Numbered from the stretch's first letter, positions 51,624-61,036 are shown. The stretch is 64,000 nucleotides of DNA from Pseudomonas fluorescens HK44 (GCF_000217955.3 NZ_AFOY02000008.1:310001-374000); one strand, 5' to 3'. Numbers and translations are program-made. The notes: a model not told the origin generated them from the letters alone.

Positions 51624-54068
51624 ATGCCTGATCCTGTTGCTGCCAGCTTGCGTCTAGCGCCTGAAGCGCTGACCCGTCCGTTTTCCGCTGAACAGTTCAG
51701 CTTCTCTACCACCAATGAGCTGGAGCCTTTTCGCGGCGTGCTCGGCCAGGAACGTGCGGTTGAAGCCTTGCAGTTCGGCGTGGCCATGCCACGCCCCGGT
51801 TACAACGTGTTTGTCATGGGTGAGCCCGGCACTGGCCGGTTCTCTTTCGTCAAACGCTACCTGAAAGCCGAAGGCAAACGCCTGCAGACCCCGGCGGACT
51901 GGGTCTACGTCAACAATTTCGATGAGCCGCGCGAACCTCGCGCACTGGAGTTGCCGTCGGGGACGGCCGGTGCGTTCATCACCGACATCAACAGCCTGAT
52001 CGACAACCTGCTGGCGACGTTTCCAGCAGTCTTCGAGCACCCGTCCTATCAGCAAAAGAAAAGTGCCATCGACCGCGCCTTCAATCAGCGCTACGACCGC
52101 GCCCTGGACGTGATCGAGCGCCTGGCGCTGGAGAAAGAGGTCGCGCTGTACCGTGACAGCACCAACATTGCCTTCACCCCGATGAGCGAAGGCAAGGCGC
52201 TGGATGAGGCGGAGTTCGCCCAGTTGCCGGAAGCCGTTCGCGATCGCTTCCACGACGATATTTCCGGACTGGAAGAGCGGCTGAACGAAGAGCTGGCCAG
52301 CTTGCCGCAGTGGAAGCGCGAGTCGAGCAATCAGTTGCGTCAGCTCAACGAAGAAACCATCACCCTGGCCTTGCAGCCATTGCTTTCGCCGTTGTCGGAA
52401 AAGTACGCAGAAAACGCTGCGGTGTGCGGTTACCTGCAAGCGATGCAGGTGTATCTGCTCAAAACGGTGGTAGAGCAACTGGTCGATGACAGCAAGACCG
52501 ACGCGGTCGCCCGTAAATTGCTCGAAGAACAATATGGCCCGAGCCTGGTGGTCGGTCATCCGCACAGTGGCGGTGCCCCCGTGGTGTTCGAACCGCACCC
52601 GACTTACGACAACCTGTTCGGCCGTATCGAGTACAGCACTGATCAGGGGGCGCTCTATACCACCTATCGGCAGTTGCGTCCGGGTGCGCTGCATCGGGCC
52701 AACGGCGGCTTCCTGATTCTGGAAGCCGAAAAAATGCTCAGCGAACCCTTTGTCTGGGATGCGCTGAAACGGGCCTTGCAGTCACGCAAACTGAAAATGG
52801 AATCGCCGCTGGGCGAGCTGGGCCGACTGGCCACGGTGACCCTGACGCCGCAACATATTCCGTTGCAGGTCAAAGTCGTCATCATCGGCGCACGCCAGCT
52901 GTATTACACGCTGCAAGACCTCGATCCGGATTTCCAGGAGATGTTCCGGGTACTGGTGGACTTCGATGAAGACATCCCGATGGTCGACGAGAGCCTCGAG
53001 CAGTTTGCTCAGTTGCTCAAAACCCGGACCTCGGAAGAAGGCATGGCGCCGCTGACCGCCGATGCGGTGGCACGTCTGGCGACTTATAGCGCGCGGCTGG
53101 CCGAGCATCAGGGGCGTTTGTCGGCGCGCATTGGCGATCTGTTCCAGTTGGTCAGCGAGGCGGACTTCATTCGTGATCTGGCCGGTGACGAGATGACCGA
53201 CGCCGGGCACATCGAGCGTGCGCTCAAGGCCAAGGCCACCCGCACCGGACGCGTGTCGGCGCGGATTCTCGATGACATGCTGGCGGGGATCATCCTGATC
53301 GACACCGCGGGTGCGGCGGTCGGCAAGTGCAACGGGTTGACGGTGCTGGAGGTCGGCGACTCGGCGTTCGGCATACCGGCGCGAATCTCCGCCACGGTTT
53401 ACCCCGGTGGCAGTGGCATCGTCGACATCGAGCGTGAGGTCAACCTCGGGCAGCCGATCCACTCCAAGGGCGTGATGATCCTCACCGGGTATCTGGGCAG
53501 CCGTTACGCTCAGGAATTCCCGTTGGCGATTTCGGCCAGTATCGCGCTGGAACAATCCTACGGTTACGTCGATGGTGACAGTGCATCGCTGGGCGAGGCG
53601 TGCACGTTGATTTCGGCATTGTCGAAAACCCCGCTCAAGCAGTGCTTCGCGATTACCGGCTCGATCAACCAGTTCGGTGAAGTGCAGGCGGTGGGCGGGG
53701 TCAACGAGAAGATCGAAGGCTTCTTCCGTCTTTGCGAGGCGCGCGGTTTGACCGGCGAGCAGGGCGCGATCATCCCTCAGGCCAACGTCGCCACGTTGAT
53801 GCTCGATGAGCGGGTGCTGGCGGCCGTGCGTGCCGGGCAGTTCCATGTCTACGCGGTGCGTCAGGCCGATGAAGCATTGAGCCTGTTGGTGGGCGAGCCG
53901 GCCGGCGAACCGGACGAAGAGGGTCAGTTCCCTGAGGGCAGCGTCAACGCTCGCGTGGTGGAGCGCTTGCGGGTGATCGCGGAAATGATCAGCGAAGATG
54001 ATTTGAAAGAGGCCGAGAAGGAGCATGCGCAGGCGCAGGAGGCATTGGTTGCGGCCAAGCCTGCCTGA
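51624..54068 (+). CDS. Lon-like (LonB/YcbZ-type) protease with degenerate ATPase motifs
   Basis: An 814-residue protein with an N-terminal AAA-like region and a C-terminal Lon protease domain. The Ser-Lys dyad is S653 (in DGDSASLGE) and K696 (in GGVNEKIEGF). The 43-residue spacing equals that of E. coli Lon (S679-K722). The P-loop reads MGEPGTGRFSF: R72 stands where Lys should be. The Walker B-like strand reads GGFLILEAEKML. Proteolysis should be possible, while ATP hydrolysis is doubtful. It is cytoplasmic, and substrates are unknown. The GTG/ATG alternatives near 51624 do not change the domain picture. Confidence 0.9.
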   Translation: MPDPVAASLRLAPEALTRPFSAEQFSFSTTNELEPFRGVLGQERAVEALQFGVAMPRPGYNVFVMGEPGTGRFSFVKRYLKAEGKRLQTPADWVYVNNFDEPREPRALELPSGTAGAFITDINSLIDNLLATFPAVFEHPSYQQKKSAIDRAFNQRYDRALDVIERLALEKEVALYRDSTNIAFTPMSEGKALDEAEFAQLPEAVRDRFHDDISGLEERLNEELASLPQWKRESSNQLRQLNEETITLALQPLLSPLSEKYAENAAVCGYLQAMQVYLLKTVVEQLVDDSKTDAVARKLLEEQYGPSLVVGHPHSGGAPVVFEPHPTYDNLFGRIEYSTDQGALYTTYRQLRPGALHRANGGFLILEAEKMLSEPFVWDALKRALQSRKLKMESPLGELGRLATVTLTPQHIPLQVKVVIIGARQLYYTLQDLDPDFQEMFRVLVDFDEDIPMVDESLEQFAQLLKTRTSEEGMAPLTADAVARLATYSARLAEHQGRLSARIGDLFQLVSEADFIRDLAGDEMTDAGHIERALKAKATRTGRVSARILDDMLAGIILIDTAGAAVGKCNGLTVLEVGDSAFGIPARISATVYPGGSGIVDIEREVNLGQPIHSKGVMILTGYLGSRYAQEFPLAISASIALEQSYGYVDGDSASLGEACTLISALSKTPLKQCFAITGSINQFGEVQAVGGVNEKIEGFFRLCEARGLTGEQGAIIPQANVATLMLDERVLAAVRAGQFHVYAVRQADEALSLLVGEPAGEPDEEGQFPEGSVNARVVERLRVIAEMISEDDLKEAEKEHAQAQEALVAAKPA

Positions 54069-54092
54069 TACCGGAAACTGCACACAGCCATT

Positions 54093-54233
54093 GTGGCGAG
54101 GGAGCTTGCTCCCGCCGGCCGGTCCGCGCTCGGGCGAAGCAGTCGTAAACTGGTGCACGCGCTCTGACTGAAGAACCGCGTTACCGATTTCAGGGCCGCT
54201 TCGCAGCCCAGCGGGAGCAAGCTCCCTCGCCAC
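54093..54233. repeat. Long REPIN-type inverted repeat, about 141 bp
   Basis: 23-bp arms at 54093-54115 and 54211-54233. The left spacer CGGCCGGTCCGCGCTCGGGC is the reverse complement of the corresponding spacer block at 42254-42273, so the two elements are related copies in opposite orientation. Confidence 0.88.
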
Positions 54234-54452
54234 GGGGTTTGTGCATGGCGCTGGGTCGTCATTGTGATAGCGCTTTTTGCCGCCCGGGTGACGTCAAAAA
54301 ACCAACAACGACCATTCGGCGCCTTCTAAGCTCCGTCAACTTGCTGACTCGACTTTTCTTCTATGCTCAGGACAAGGACATCGACAGTCATCACTGGATC
54401 GAGACAGCCTTCGCGTGGAGGCTGAATACCCGATTTACCGAGGGTCGCCGCC

Positions 54453-54794
54453 ATGCCGCGCAACCTCTGCCTCACCCGCCAATGCCTGGGCCTGGTTACC
54501 CGTATCGAGTGCAGTATTCGCCCGCTTGCGGGGGACACCGGTATGTGGACCTTGTTGTTTGCCGCCGGAATGGCCGGCGAGCAACCTTCCGCCATCAAGG
54601 CCCAAGGCCCGTTTCATGGTCCTTTCGTGGCCGAATCGATACTCGATACCATCGTTGAAAGCCTGACCCTGCACGGTTATCAACTGGCCGATGACCCGCA
54701 AATCTGGTGTTTGCACTTGCAAGCCCAGCTGCGGGAAATCAATGGTGGACGCTGCCGAAATCCGGGTGGTTTTCAGTTCAACCCCGAGCATTAG
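54453..54794 (+). CDS. Conserved hypothetical protein
   Basis: 113 residues: MPRNLCLTRQCLGLVTRIEC, then AAGMAGEQPSAIKAQGPFHG, PFVAESILDTIVESLTLHGY and a C-terminus NGGRCRNPGGFQFNPEH. No signal peptide and no known domain. GAGGG lies ten bases upstream of the ATG. A gene of this kind also follows the Lon-like gene in P. aeruginosa as I recall. It is convergent with the large lipoprotein gene and separated by only four bases. Confidence 0.7.
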   Translation: MPRNLCLTRQCLGLVTRIECSIRPLAGDTGMWTLLFAAGMAGEQPSAIKAQGPFHGPFVAESILDTIVESLTLHGYQLADDPQIWCLHLQAQLREINGGRCRNPGGFQFNPEH

Positions 54795-54798
54795 TGAG

Positions 54799-56628
54799 CT
54801 ATTCGACAGGGTTGGGGTTTTCGGCCTTGTCGAGCTTGACCTCGAATCCATATTCGACGGTATTGAGGTTGGTGCGCTGGTAGGTTTCCAGGCTGCTCGG
54901 CTGGCCGTAGAAATAATGCACCTCAAACATTGCCGGGCCTTCTGCGCTGGCGTCGTGGCTGACCGCAAGAATCTCCTTCAGGTAATTACCGCTCGCGTCC
55001 TTGGCGAAGAAGCGCCAGTTCTGGGCGGGGAATACTTTCTGGTCAACCACCAGGGCGTTGCCCTTGAGCTCCAGGCCTTTGGGCAGTTTCTGGGTGTCGA
55101 GGTTGTCTTTTGCAATATTGGCCAAAAACAACGGCATCGAGCCGACAGCATACGCCGGCGTTTCGGGGAACAAGGTCAGGTCGTACGTGATGGTGGCGCG
55201 CAGCGGGTCGATTTCGAAGGCCTCGGCTGGCAATTCGATAGGCTCGCCACGTTTGCCCTTATCGTCCTGGGTGAAGAAGGTCACGGGGGTGTCGCCAGGG
55301 CTGAATGAGGAACCGAGCAGTTCGTCGTTGAAGGTTTTCGGGTGATCGAATTCGATGCGTGCCGCACTGGCGTCCTCGACGGACTGATTGACGTGGATGT
55401 TCTTTTTCAGCTGTTCCTCATCCAGTGTGGCGCCTTTGAGCCAGGTTGCGGCCTGATCGTCGTACACGACCACGGGCGGGTTGAGGCTCTGGATGGTTTT
55501 ATCCGTGGTATTGCGGTCGAAGCGGCGTACTGGCAGTTCCAGATCTTTGCGGGTCACGGTGACGGCCGAGAAGTCGAGGACGTTGACTTCGAGGTTTTCG
55601 ATGGGGCCGTTGAAGTACACCTTGGTGTAATGATGAGTCTGCTTGTGCTCGAACGCCTGTTGCTCGTCTTCGAGCTGTTTTTCGAACGCATCGCTCCAGG
55701 CGGTCTGCTTCTGCATCTCGGCCAGTTGTTTTTGATAGAACCCGATTTGCGCGGCATCTTCGTTGATCGAGCCAGAGCGTGAGAGAAGCTGCCCGGTCGT
55801 GTCCCTGGCCTGGACAATCAGCGGATTGAGCGGGGTATCGCTGACGTCTGGCGCCAGTGCCGCGCTGTTGTTGACTTCGACCTCGGCGTAGTTCTTTTCG
55901 AGGGCCCGCAGGGTGACGCTGATGTTGTCGTCAGTGCGGGTCTGGCCCACGTCCTTTTTCGTCAGGTTGAAGGTGAATACCTTACGCGGTGCAATGACCT
56001 CTACTTTACCTTTCAGGATTGTCGGTTGCGGCTGGCTTTTGCTGTCGATGTTCTCGCCCTCGACAAAAGGGTAGGCCACCGTCAGGTCATCCGGATTGGT
56101 CAGGCTGGCGCTTGAAGGGCTCAACTGAATGCCGGGATCGGTTTCCGACCATTCGGGCTGGAAGGGGATGACCTTCTTGTTGCTCAGCGTGACCGACTGC
56201 CATTCCAGCCCATGCGGGAAGGGAAACTCGGAAGGCATGTTGAAATTGAAGGGGAACACCGGCTGCAAGTCGGTCAGGTAGTCGGAGCTGGAGTCCTTGC
56301 GCAATACGAACAGGCCGTTGATGTAGGTGTCGACCAAGGCTTGGGGGGTTGGATAGTGCTTGAGCAGGGCCATGGCGTCTTCGCCGTATTCGGTGGCGAT
56401 CGGCTTGATGGCAAGCTTTTGCTGTGCGCGCTCGAGCAGCAGTAACGAGCCGCCGAGATTGGCCACGGCATCCTTGAGCTGCGGATCCTGAATCGCGTCC
56501 AGCGACTTCTCGAACTGTGCGGTCTTTTCCTCGAGGCTTTGCGGGCGCTTCTCATCGCTGGGTGAGCAGCCGCCGATCAATACCGCAAGGCAAAGGCCGA
56601 CAGTCGTTAAAGGCAATCGCAAATCCAT
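54799..56628 (-). CDS. Large lipoprotein of unknown function
   Basis: 609 residues from the ATG at 56628. The lipoprotein signal is MDLRLPLTTVGLCLAVLIGG followed by the lipobox cysteine (LIGGC, C21) and SPSDEKRPQSLEEK. A helical, charged segment (SLEEKTAQFEKSLDAIQD) follows, then a long beta-rich body with FTFNLTKKDVGQTRTDDNIS and PVVVYDDQAATWLKG. It probably sits in the outer or inner membrane facing the periplasm; no Asp follows the Cys, so outer-membrane sorting is expected. No family is recognised. Confidence 0.8.
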   Translation of the reverse strand: MDLRLPLTTVGLCLAVLIGGCSPSDEKRPQSLEEKTAQFEKSLDAIQDPQLKDAVANLGGSLLLLERAQQKLAIKPIATEYGEDAMALLKHYPTPQALVDTYINGLFVLRKDSSSDYLTDLQPVFPFNFNMPSEFPFPHGLEWQSVTLSNKKVIPFQPEWSETDPGIQLSPSSASLTNPDDLTVAYPFVEGENIDSKSQPQPTILKGKVEVIAPRKVFTFNLTKKDVGQTRTDDNISVTLRALEKNYAEVEVNNSAALAPDVSDTPLNPLIVQARDTTGQLLSRSGSINEDAAQIGFYQKQLAEMQKQTAWSDAFEKQLEDEQQAFEHKQTHHYTKVYFNGPIENLEVNVLDFSAVTVTRKDLELPVRRFDRNTTDKTIQSLNPPVVVYDDQAATWLKGATLDEEQLKKNIHVNQSVEDASAARIEFDHPKTFNDELLGSSFSPGDTPVTFFTQDDKGKRGEPIELPAEAFEIDPLRATITYDLTLFPETPAYAVGSMPLFLANIAKDNLDTQKLPKGLELKGNALVVDQKVFPAQNWRFFAKDASGNYLKEILAVSHDASAEGPAMFEVHYFYGQPSSLETYQRTNLNTVEYGFEVKLDKAENPNPVE

Positions 56629-56789
56629 TTTCCGGTTTTCCTCTACAGCGCAAATAAACGATGCGAATGCTTTGGACACTAGCAGAAAAACGCTTTGGCA
56701 GACTCGCAGGTTGTGGATTTGTCTGCGGTTTATGGGGTTTTGAGCGGCTGATATACTCGCCGCCGTTTAAAACCCTTGTGTGAGATTCA

Positions 56790-57278
56790 ATGGAACGTTT
56801 TGTCGAAAATGCAATGTACGCCTCGCGCTGGCTGCTGGCGCCGATCTACTTCGGTCTGTCCCTGGGCCTGTTGGCCCTGGCGCTGAAATTCTTTCAGGAA
56901 GTCTTCCACGTTATTCCCAACGTGTTCTCGATGGCCGAGTCCGATCTGATTTTGGTGCTGTTGTCGTTGATCGACATGGCGCTGGTGGGCGGTTTGCTGG
57001 TGATGGTGATGATTTCCGGCTACGAAAACTTCGTGTCCGAACTCGACATCGATGAAGGTAAGGAGAAGCTCAACTGGTTGGGCACGATGGACTCCTCTTC
57101 CCTGAAGATGAAAGTCGCGGCCTCGATCGTGGCGATTTCCTCGATCCACCTGTTGCGCATCTTCATGGACGCCAGGAACGTCGATCCCGAGCACCTGAAG
57201 TGGTACGTGATCATTCACATGACCTTCGTGATCTCGGCGTTTGCCATGGGTTACCTGGACAAGCTGACCAAGCACTGA
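56790..57278 (+). CDS. UPF0114 (YqhA/TIGR00645) membrane protein
   Basis: A 162-residue inner-membrane protein with about four helices: [20 protein letters not shown], then [40 protein letters not shown] with [13 protein letters not shown], and [20 protein letters not shown]. The YENFVS motif is characteristic. Function is unknown. Confidence 0.93.
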   Translation: MERFVENAMYASRWLLAPIYFGLSLGLLALALKFFQEVFHVIPNVFSMAESDLILVLLSLIDMALVGGLLVMVMISGYENFVSELDIDEGKEKLNWLGTMDSSSLKMKVAASIVAISSIHLLRIFMDARNVDPEHLKWYVIIHMTFVISAFAMGYLDKLTKH

Positions 57279-57298
57279 TCCGCTTTGGAATGTCCCCT

Positions 57299-57429
57299 GT
57301 GGCGAGCGAGCTTGCTCGCGCTCGGCTGCGCAGCAGTCGTAAAACCTGAGGGCGCGATTTACCTGATTAACTGCATTGGCAGGTTTCAGGACCGCTTCGC
57401 GCCCCAGCGCGAGCAAGCTCGCTCGCCAC
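57299..57429. repeat. Long REPIN-type inverted repeat, about 131 bp
   Basis: 23-bp arms (GTGGCGAGCGAGCTTGCTCG... at 57299-57321, complement at 57407-57429) around a spacer with GCAGTCGTAAAACC and GGTTTCAGGACCGCTTCGC, resembling the spacer of the copy at 54093. Confidence 0.88.
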
Positions 57430-57533
57430 AGCCATTGTGAAACGGACGGGCGGCGGCGTTTGCGGCTTGTGCTTTCGTGCGCCGAGGCATATCCCTGTAA
57501 GTGTCTTGGCTCGCCATTGCGCGGGGTGCGCTC

Positions 57534-57824
57534 ATGAACCTGCAAGAATTGAACGCCTATGCCATCGCCGGGAAGGTCGATGAGCTGAATCTGATCTCGA
57601 TGGAAGGCGGGATTTATCTGTTGGAGGCTCGGATACATGGCGCGGCTCATCCAATCGTCGACACCCATGGGCAAACACTGCATTTGCGCTCGGTGGAACA
57701 TGCTCGTGAAGTCCTTCACGCCTTTCCCAAGCTGACATTCAACCTGATTCACACCTCAGTGCACGACGAGATGTGCGGTCTGGGCACCAGCGGGGAAGAG
57801 AGCCTGAAGGTGCCCATCTCCTGA
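57534..57824 (+). CDS. DUF6482-type conserved hypothetical protein
   Basis: 96 residues from the ATG at 57534: MNLQELNAYAIAGKVDELNL, then ISMEGGIYLLEARIHGAAHP and VEHAREVLHAFPKLTFNLIH. Soluble and acidic. It resembles small Pseudomonas proteins of the DUF6482 group, which are of unknown function. It lies before fklB. Confidence 0.78.
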   Translation: MNLQELNAYAIAGKVDELNLISMEGGIYLLEARIHGAAHPIVDTHGQTLHLRSVEHAREVLHAFPKLTFNLIHTSVHDEMCGLGTSGEESLKVPIS

Positions 57825-57954
57825 TAGCGCTGACAGCCCTGATCACCGCAATGGCATCTGTGCTAGTCTGCTTGCCCTTTTGGTTCCGGGCGCTCCGGGA
57901 TGCGCTGTGCACGCACGGCAAAGTCCCGAGCCGTCCGCACAGCGGAGCAGTGTC

Positions 57955-58572
57955 ATGTCCGAAGTAAATCTGTCCACCGACGAAACCCGCGTCAGCTACG
58001 GTATTGGCCGTCAGTTGGGCGACCAACTGCGCGACAACCCGCCACCGGGTGTTAGCCTGGACGCGATCCTGGCCGGTCTGACCGACGCATTCGCCGGTAA
58101 GGAAAGCCGAGTGGGCCAGGAAGCAATGTCCGCCAGCTTCAAGGTTATCCGCGAAATCATGCAAGCCGAAGCCGCTGCCAAGGCTGAAGCTGCCGCTGGC
58201 GAAGGTCTGGCATTCCTGGCTGAAAACGCCAAGCGTGACGGCATCACCACTCTGGCTTCCGGCCTGCAGTTCGAAGTACTGACTCAAGGTGAAGGCGCCA
58301 AGCCAACCCGTGAAGATCAAGTGCGCACCCACTACCACGGCACGCTGATCGACGGCACTGTGTTCGACAGCTCCTACGATCGTGGCGAGCCTGCAGAATT
58401 CCCGGTTGGCGGCGTGATCGCCGGCTGGACCGAAGCCCTGCAACTGATGAACGCCGGTAGCAAATGGCGCTTGTACGTGCCGAGCGAACTGGCTTACGGC
58501 GCACAAGGCGTTGGCAGCATTCCGCCGCACAGCGTTCTGGTGTTCGACGTCGAGCTGCTCGACGTTCTGTAA
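57955..58572 (+). CDS. fklB: FKBP-type peptidyl-prolyl cis-trans isomerase, FKBP22-like
   Basis: A 205-residue two-domain PPIase. The N-terminal dimerisation helices start MSEVNLSTDETRVSYGIGRQ. The C-terminal FKBP domain has VRTHYHGTLIDGTVFDSSYD, IAGWTEALQLMNAGSKWRLY and PHSVLVFDVELLDVL. ATG 57955 follows AGCGGAG; the longer frame is not supported. It catalyses proline isomerisation and acts as a chaperone. No signal peptide. Confidence 0.94.
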   Translation: MSEVNLSTDETRVSYGIGRQLGDQLRDNPPPGVSLDAILAGLTDAFAGKESRVGQEAMSASFKVIREIMQAEAAAKAEAAAGEGLAFLAENAKRDGITTLASGLQFEVLTQGEGAKPTREDQVRTHYHGTLIDGTVFDSSYDRGEPAEFPVGGVIAGWTEALQLMNAGSKWRLYVPSELAYGAQGVGSIPPHSVLVFDVELLDVL

Positions 58573-58600
58573 TACCTGGCCTGTTGTTATGCCGGGCTAA

Positions 58601-58687
58601 TGTGGGAGCGAGCCTGCTCGCGATGGCATCACCTCGGTTTCACAGGAAAACCGAGTTGACCGCATCGCGAGCAGGCTCGCTCCCACA
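58601..58687. repeat. REP doublet with 25-bp perfect arms
   Basis: TGTGGGAGCGAGCCTGCTCG plus CGATG (58601-58625) pairs exactly with 58663-58687. An inner hairpin CTCGGTTT...AAACCGAG lies in the loop. It may work as the fklB terminator. Confidence 0.88.
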
Positions 58688-58704
58688 GTCTTTTGCGGCG
58701 CTTG

Positions 58705-58962
58705 TCATAGTTCGATTTTGTGGTGCAGGTCATTCATTGGGCGCAATGCCCGGGCGTAGCAGAATAGGAACAGGTTGCGTACCAGCTCCTTGAGTACCAC
58801 CGGTTCGCTGGAACTCAGGCCATTGAGGTCGAGGTCGCCCTGGTCTTGCAGCTCACTCAAGGCTTCTTCTTCCAGTACCGCACACACTTCCCCGGTTTCC
58901 CGATGCAGGATCCTGAGGTACGGGTGTGGGCGATCCAGCCATGCATCGATCAAGTAAGTCAT
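58705..58962 (-). CDS. Conserved hypothetical protein
   Basis: 85 residues: MTYLIDAWLDRPHPYLRILH, then RETGEVCAVLEEEALSELQD and a C-terminus of VVLKELVRNLFLFCYARALR. The ATG at 58962 has GGAG nine bases upstream; an ATG at 58971 lies too close to that site. It is found near ispB in other pseudomonads as I recall (PA4570-like). Function unknown. Confidence 0.78.
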   Translation of the reverse strand: MTYLIDAWLDRPHPYLRILHRETGEVCAVLEEEALSELQDQGDLDLNGLSSSEPVVLKELVRNLFLFCYARALRPMNDLHHKIEL

Positions 58963-59167
58963 GATGCTCATCTCCTTTTTAATGGTTTTATGAGAATAAT
59001 TCCTATTCAATTAATAGCAAGTACCTATTGGTGGTTTCTGCTGTTTTCTGTAAGGGAATTGCTGAGGGTCAAAGCGGCTGGCGTTTTGCTATTGGGCGGG
59101 ATTGTTGGGGGATCAGGCGAGGGTGAGGCTCCATCCCACGCAGAGCGCGGGATGGAATACAGCGGGT

Positions 59168-59509
59168 TCAGACTTTTCTGACGAACTCGGATTTGAGCTT
59201 CATCGGGCCGATACCGTCGATCTTGCAGTCGATGTCGTGGTCGCCATCGCACAGGCGGATGTTCTTGACCTTGGTGCCGACCTTGACCACCAGCGATGTG
59301 CCCTTGACCTTGAGGTCCTTGATCACGGTGATGGTGTCGCCATCTTGCAGGACGTTGCCGACCGAATCCTTTTTCACGGCTTCATCGGACGCCGCTTCGG
59401 CTTCGCCATTGGCGGACCACTCGTGGGCGCACTCCGGGCAGATCAGCTGGGCGCCGTCTTCATAGGTGTATTCGCAATTGCATTTCGGGCAGGGTGGCAA
59501 CGTGCTCAC
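59168..59509 (-). CDS. yjdM: YjdM/PhnA-type zinc-ribbon protein
   Basis: 113 residues. The N-terminal zinc ribbon is [20 protein letters not shown] then PECAHEW (two CxxC knuckles). The C-terminal SH3-like PhnA domain is [20 protein letters not shown] and ends [22 protein letters not shown]. The name PhnA is historical; the family is not proven to degrade phosphonates. Confidence 0.93.
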   Translation of the reverse strand: MSTLPPCPKCNCEYTYEDGAQLICPECAHEWSANGEAEAASDEAVKKDSVGNVLQDGDTITVIKDLKVKGTSLVVKVGTKVKNIRLCDGDHDIDCKIDGIGPMKLKSEFVRKV

Positions 59510-59581
59510 TAGGGCTCCTTGGATTCAGGATGGCTAAAAAGCGCACATTATATAGGGTTTTGCCCGGAAGGTGGCTGCCCC

Positions 59582-59671
59582 TGTGGGAGCGAGTCTGCTC
59601 GCGATAGCGGTGTGCCGGTCAACATTGATGTTGAGTTCGACTCCGTCATCACGAGCAGGCTCGCTCCCACA
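59582..59671. repeat. REP doublet
   Basis: TGTGGGAGCGAGTCTGCTCG (59582-59601) and the near-complementary CGAGCAGGCTCGCTCCCACA (59652-59671), with one mismatch in the arms. It lies between the yjdM promoter and the ispB 3' end. Confidence 0.82.
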
Positions 59672-59689
59672 TGGAGAATTACCAAGCGA

Positions 59690-60658
59690 TCAGTGCGTGC
59701 GGGCGACTGCAAACTCGCTCAGCTCGACCAATGCATCCCGGTATTCGCTGGCAGGCAGCATTTCGAGGCATTTGATCGCACGGGCCACGTAATCGCGGGC
59801 CAGCTGTGCGGTGTAGTCCAGAGAGCCCGAGGCTTCCACGGCAGCGCGGATGCTTTCCAGGTCTTCGATGCCACCTTTCTGAATCGCCTTGCGTACCAGT
59901 GCCGCTTGCTCTGGCGTGCCTTCGCGCATGGTGTAGATCAGCGGCAGGGTCGGCTTGCCTTCGGCCAGATCGTCACCGACGTTCTTGCCCAGGGTTTCTG
60001 CGTCGCCTTTGTAATCCAGCAGATCGTCGACCAGCTGGAAGGCCACGCCGAGGTGGTCGCCAAAGGTGCGCAAGGCTTCGCTCTGTTCTGGTGTAGCGCC
60101 AGCCAATGCCGCGGCACTGTGGGTCGAAGCCTCGAAAAGCATCGCGGTTTTGCCGCGGATGACTTCCATGTAGGTTTCTTCAGTGGTGCTGGCGTCGCGC
60201 ACCTTGGACAGCTGCAGGACTTCGCCTTCGGCGATGATCCGCGTGGCTTGCGAGAGAATCTTCATCACCGGCATCGAGCCCAGCTCGACCATCATCTCGA
60301 ACGAGCGCGAGTACAGGAAATCACCGACCAGCACGCTTGGGGCGTTGCCCCACATGGCGTTGGCGGTCGAGCGGCCACGGCGCATGCCGGACATGTCGAC
60401 CACGTCGTCGTGCAGCAGGGTGGCGGTGTGCAGGAATTCGATGGTGGCGGCCAGCAGGCGCATGTCGTCGCCTTCGCGACCCAGGGCCTTGCCACACAGC
60501 AACACTAATAAAGGCCGCAGGCGTTTACCGCCAGCCGAAGTGATGTAGTCGCCGATTTTCGATACCAGCGGCACTCGGGAAGTCAGCTGCTTCTTGATGA
60601 TGCCGTCGACGGCGTTAAAATCATCCGCCACCGCGCGGTAGAAAGCTTGGGGTTGCAT
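59690..60658 (-). CDS. ispB: Octaprenyl/nonaprenyl diphosphate synthase
   Basis: A 322-residue trans-prenyltransferase that makes the polyprenyl side chain of ubiquinone. The first Asp-rich motif is LLHDDVVDMSGMRRG (DDxxD) and the second is FQLVDDLLDYKGD (DDxxD). GGKRLRPLLVLLCGKALG gives the isopentenyl diphosphate-binding site. The pair with rplU, divergently arranged across 378 bp, is the usual proteobacterial layout. Confidence 0.96.
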   Translation of the reverse strand: MQPQAFYRAVADDFNAVDGIIKKQLTSRVPLVSKIGDYITSAGGKRLRPLLVLLCGKALGREGDDMRLLAATIEFLHTATLLHDDVVDMSGMRRGRSTANAMWGNAPSVLVGDFLYSRSFEMMVELGSMPVMKILSQATRIIAEGEVLQLSKVRDASTTEETYMEVIRGKTAMLFEASTHSAAALAGATPEQSEALRTFGDHLGVAFQLVDDLLDYKGDAETLGKNVGDDLAEGKPTLPLIYTMREGTPEQAALVRKAIQKGGIEDLESIRAAVEASGSLDYTAQLARDYVARAIKCLEMLPASEYRDALVELSEFAVARTH

Positions 60659-61036
60659 CAGCGACAGTCGCTCCAGAAGGGTTGCGCGGCATGCTAGGAC
60701 CCACGTCCGGGCCTGTCAAGGCGCGGTCAGACACCATGAAAGCTGCTGCACTCGGTAATCCTGCGTCAAAAGCAGGCTCGGAATGCTCATTTACAACTCG
60801 TAAACTCCGCTTCCTCGCCTGCTTTTTCCTTGTCTTCCCTTCGTTCGCGACGCTTTCAGGGCGTCTGAAGGCCACTTGCAACGCGCTCGTGGCTTGCGTA
60901 CAATCGCGCACCCTGAACTTCCTGGGCAGCACCTGCCTTACGCAATTGCATTTGGGTCGTTCCATCCCATGCAGCCATGCCAGCCAATACCTCTTCTTAT
61001 AAAGAGCTGGGTGAGCAGGATTATCGGAGAAATACC
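60659..61036. other. ispB-rplU divergent intergenic region
   Basis: 378 bases. It holds the rplU promoter at 60876-60904 and presumably the ispB promoter near 60670-60720, where I see no clear boxes. No gene is supported; frames in both directions lack family features. Confidence 0.6.
60876..60904 (+). promoter_or_regulatory. Sigma-70 promoter of rplU-rpmA
   Basis: TTGCAA (60876-60881), a 17-base spacer, then TACAAT (60899-60904). This gives a predicted leader of about 125 bases before rplU. Box quality and spacing are close to consensus. Confidence 0.75.

Noticed and set aside
52782..54233. A 483-codon minus-strand frame opposite the Lon-like gene
   Set aside because: It begins inside the REPIN element, and its translation is a His/Arg/Asp-rich antisense product.
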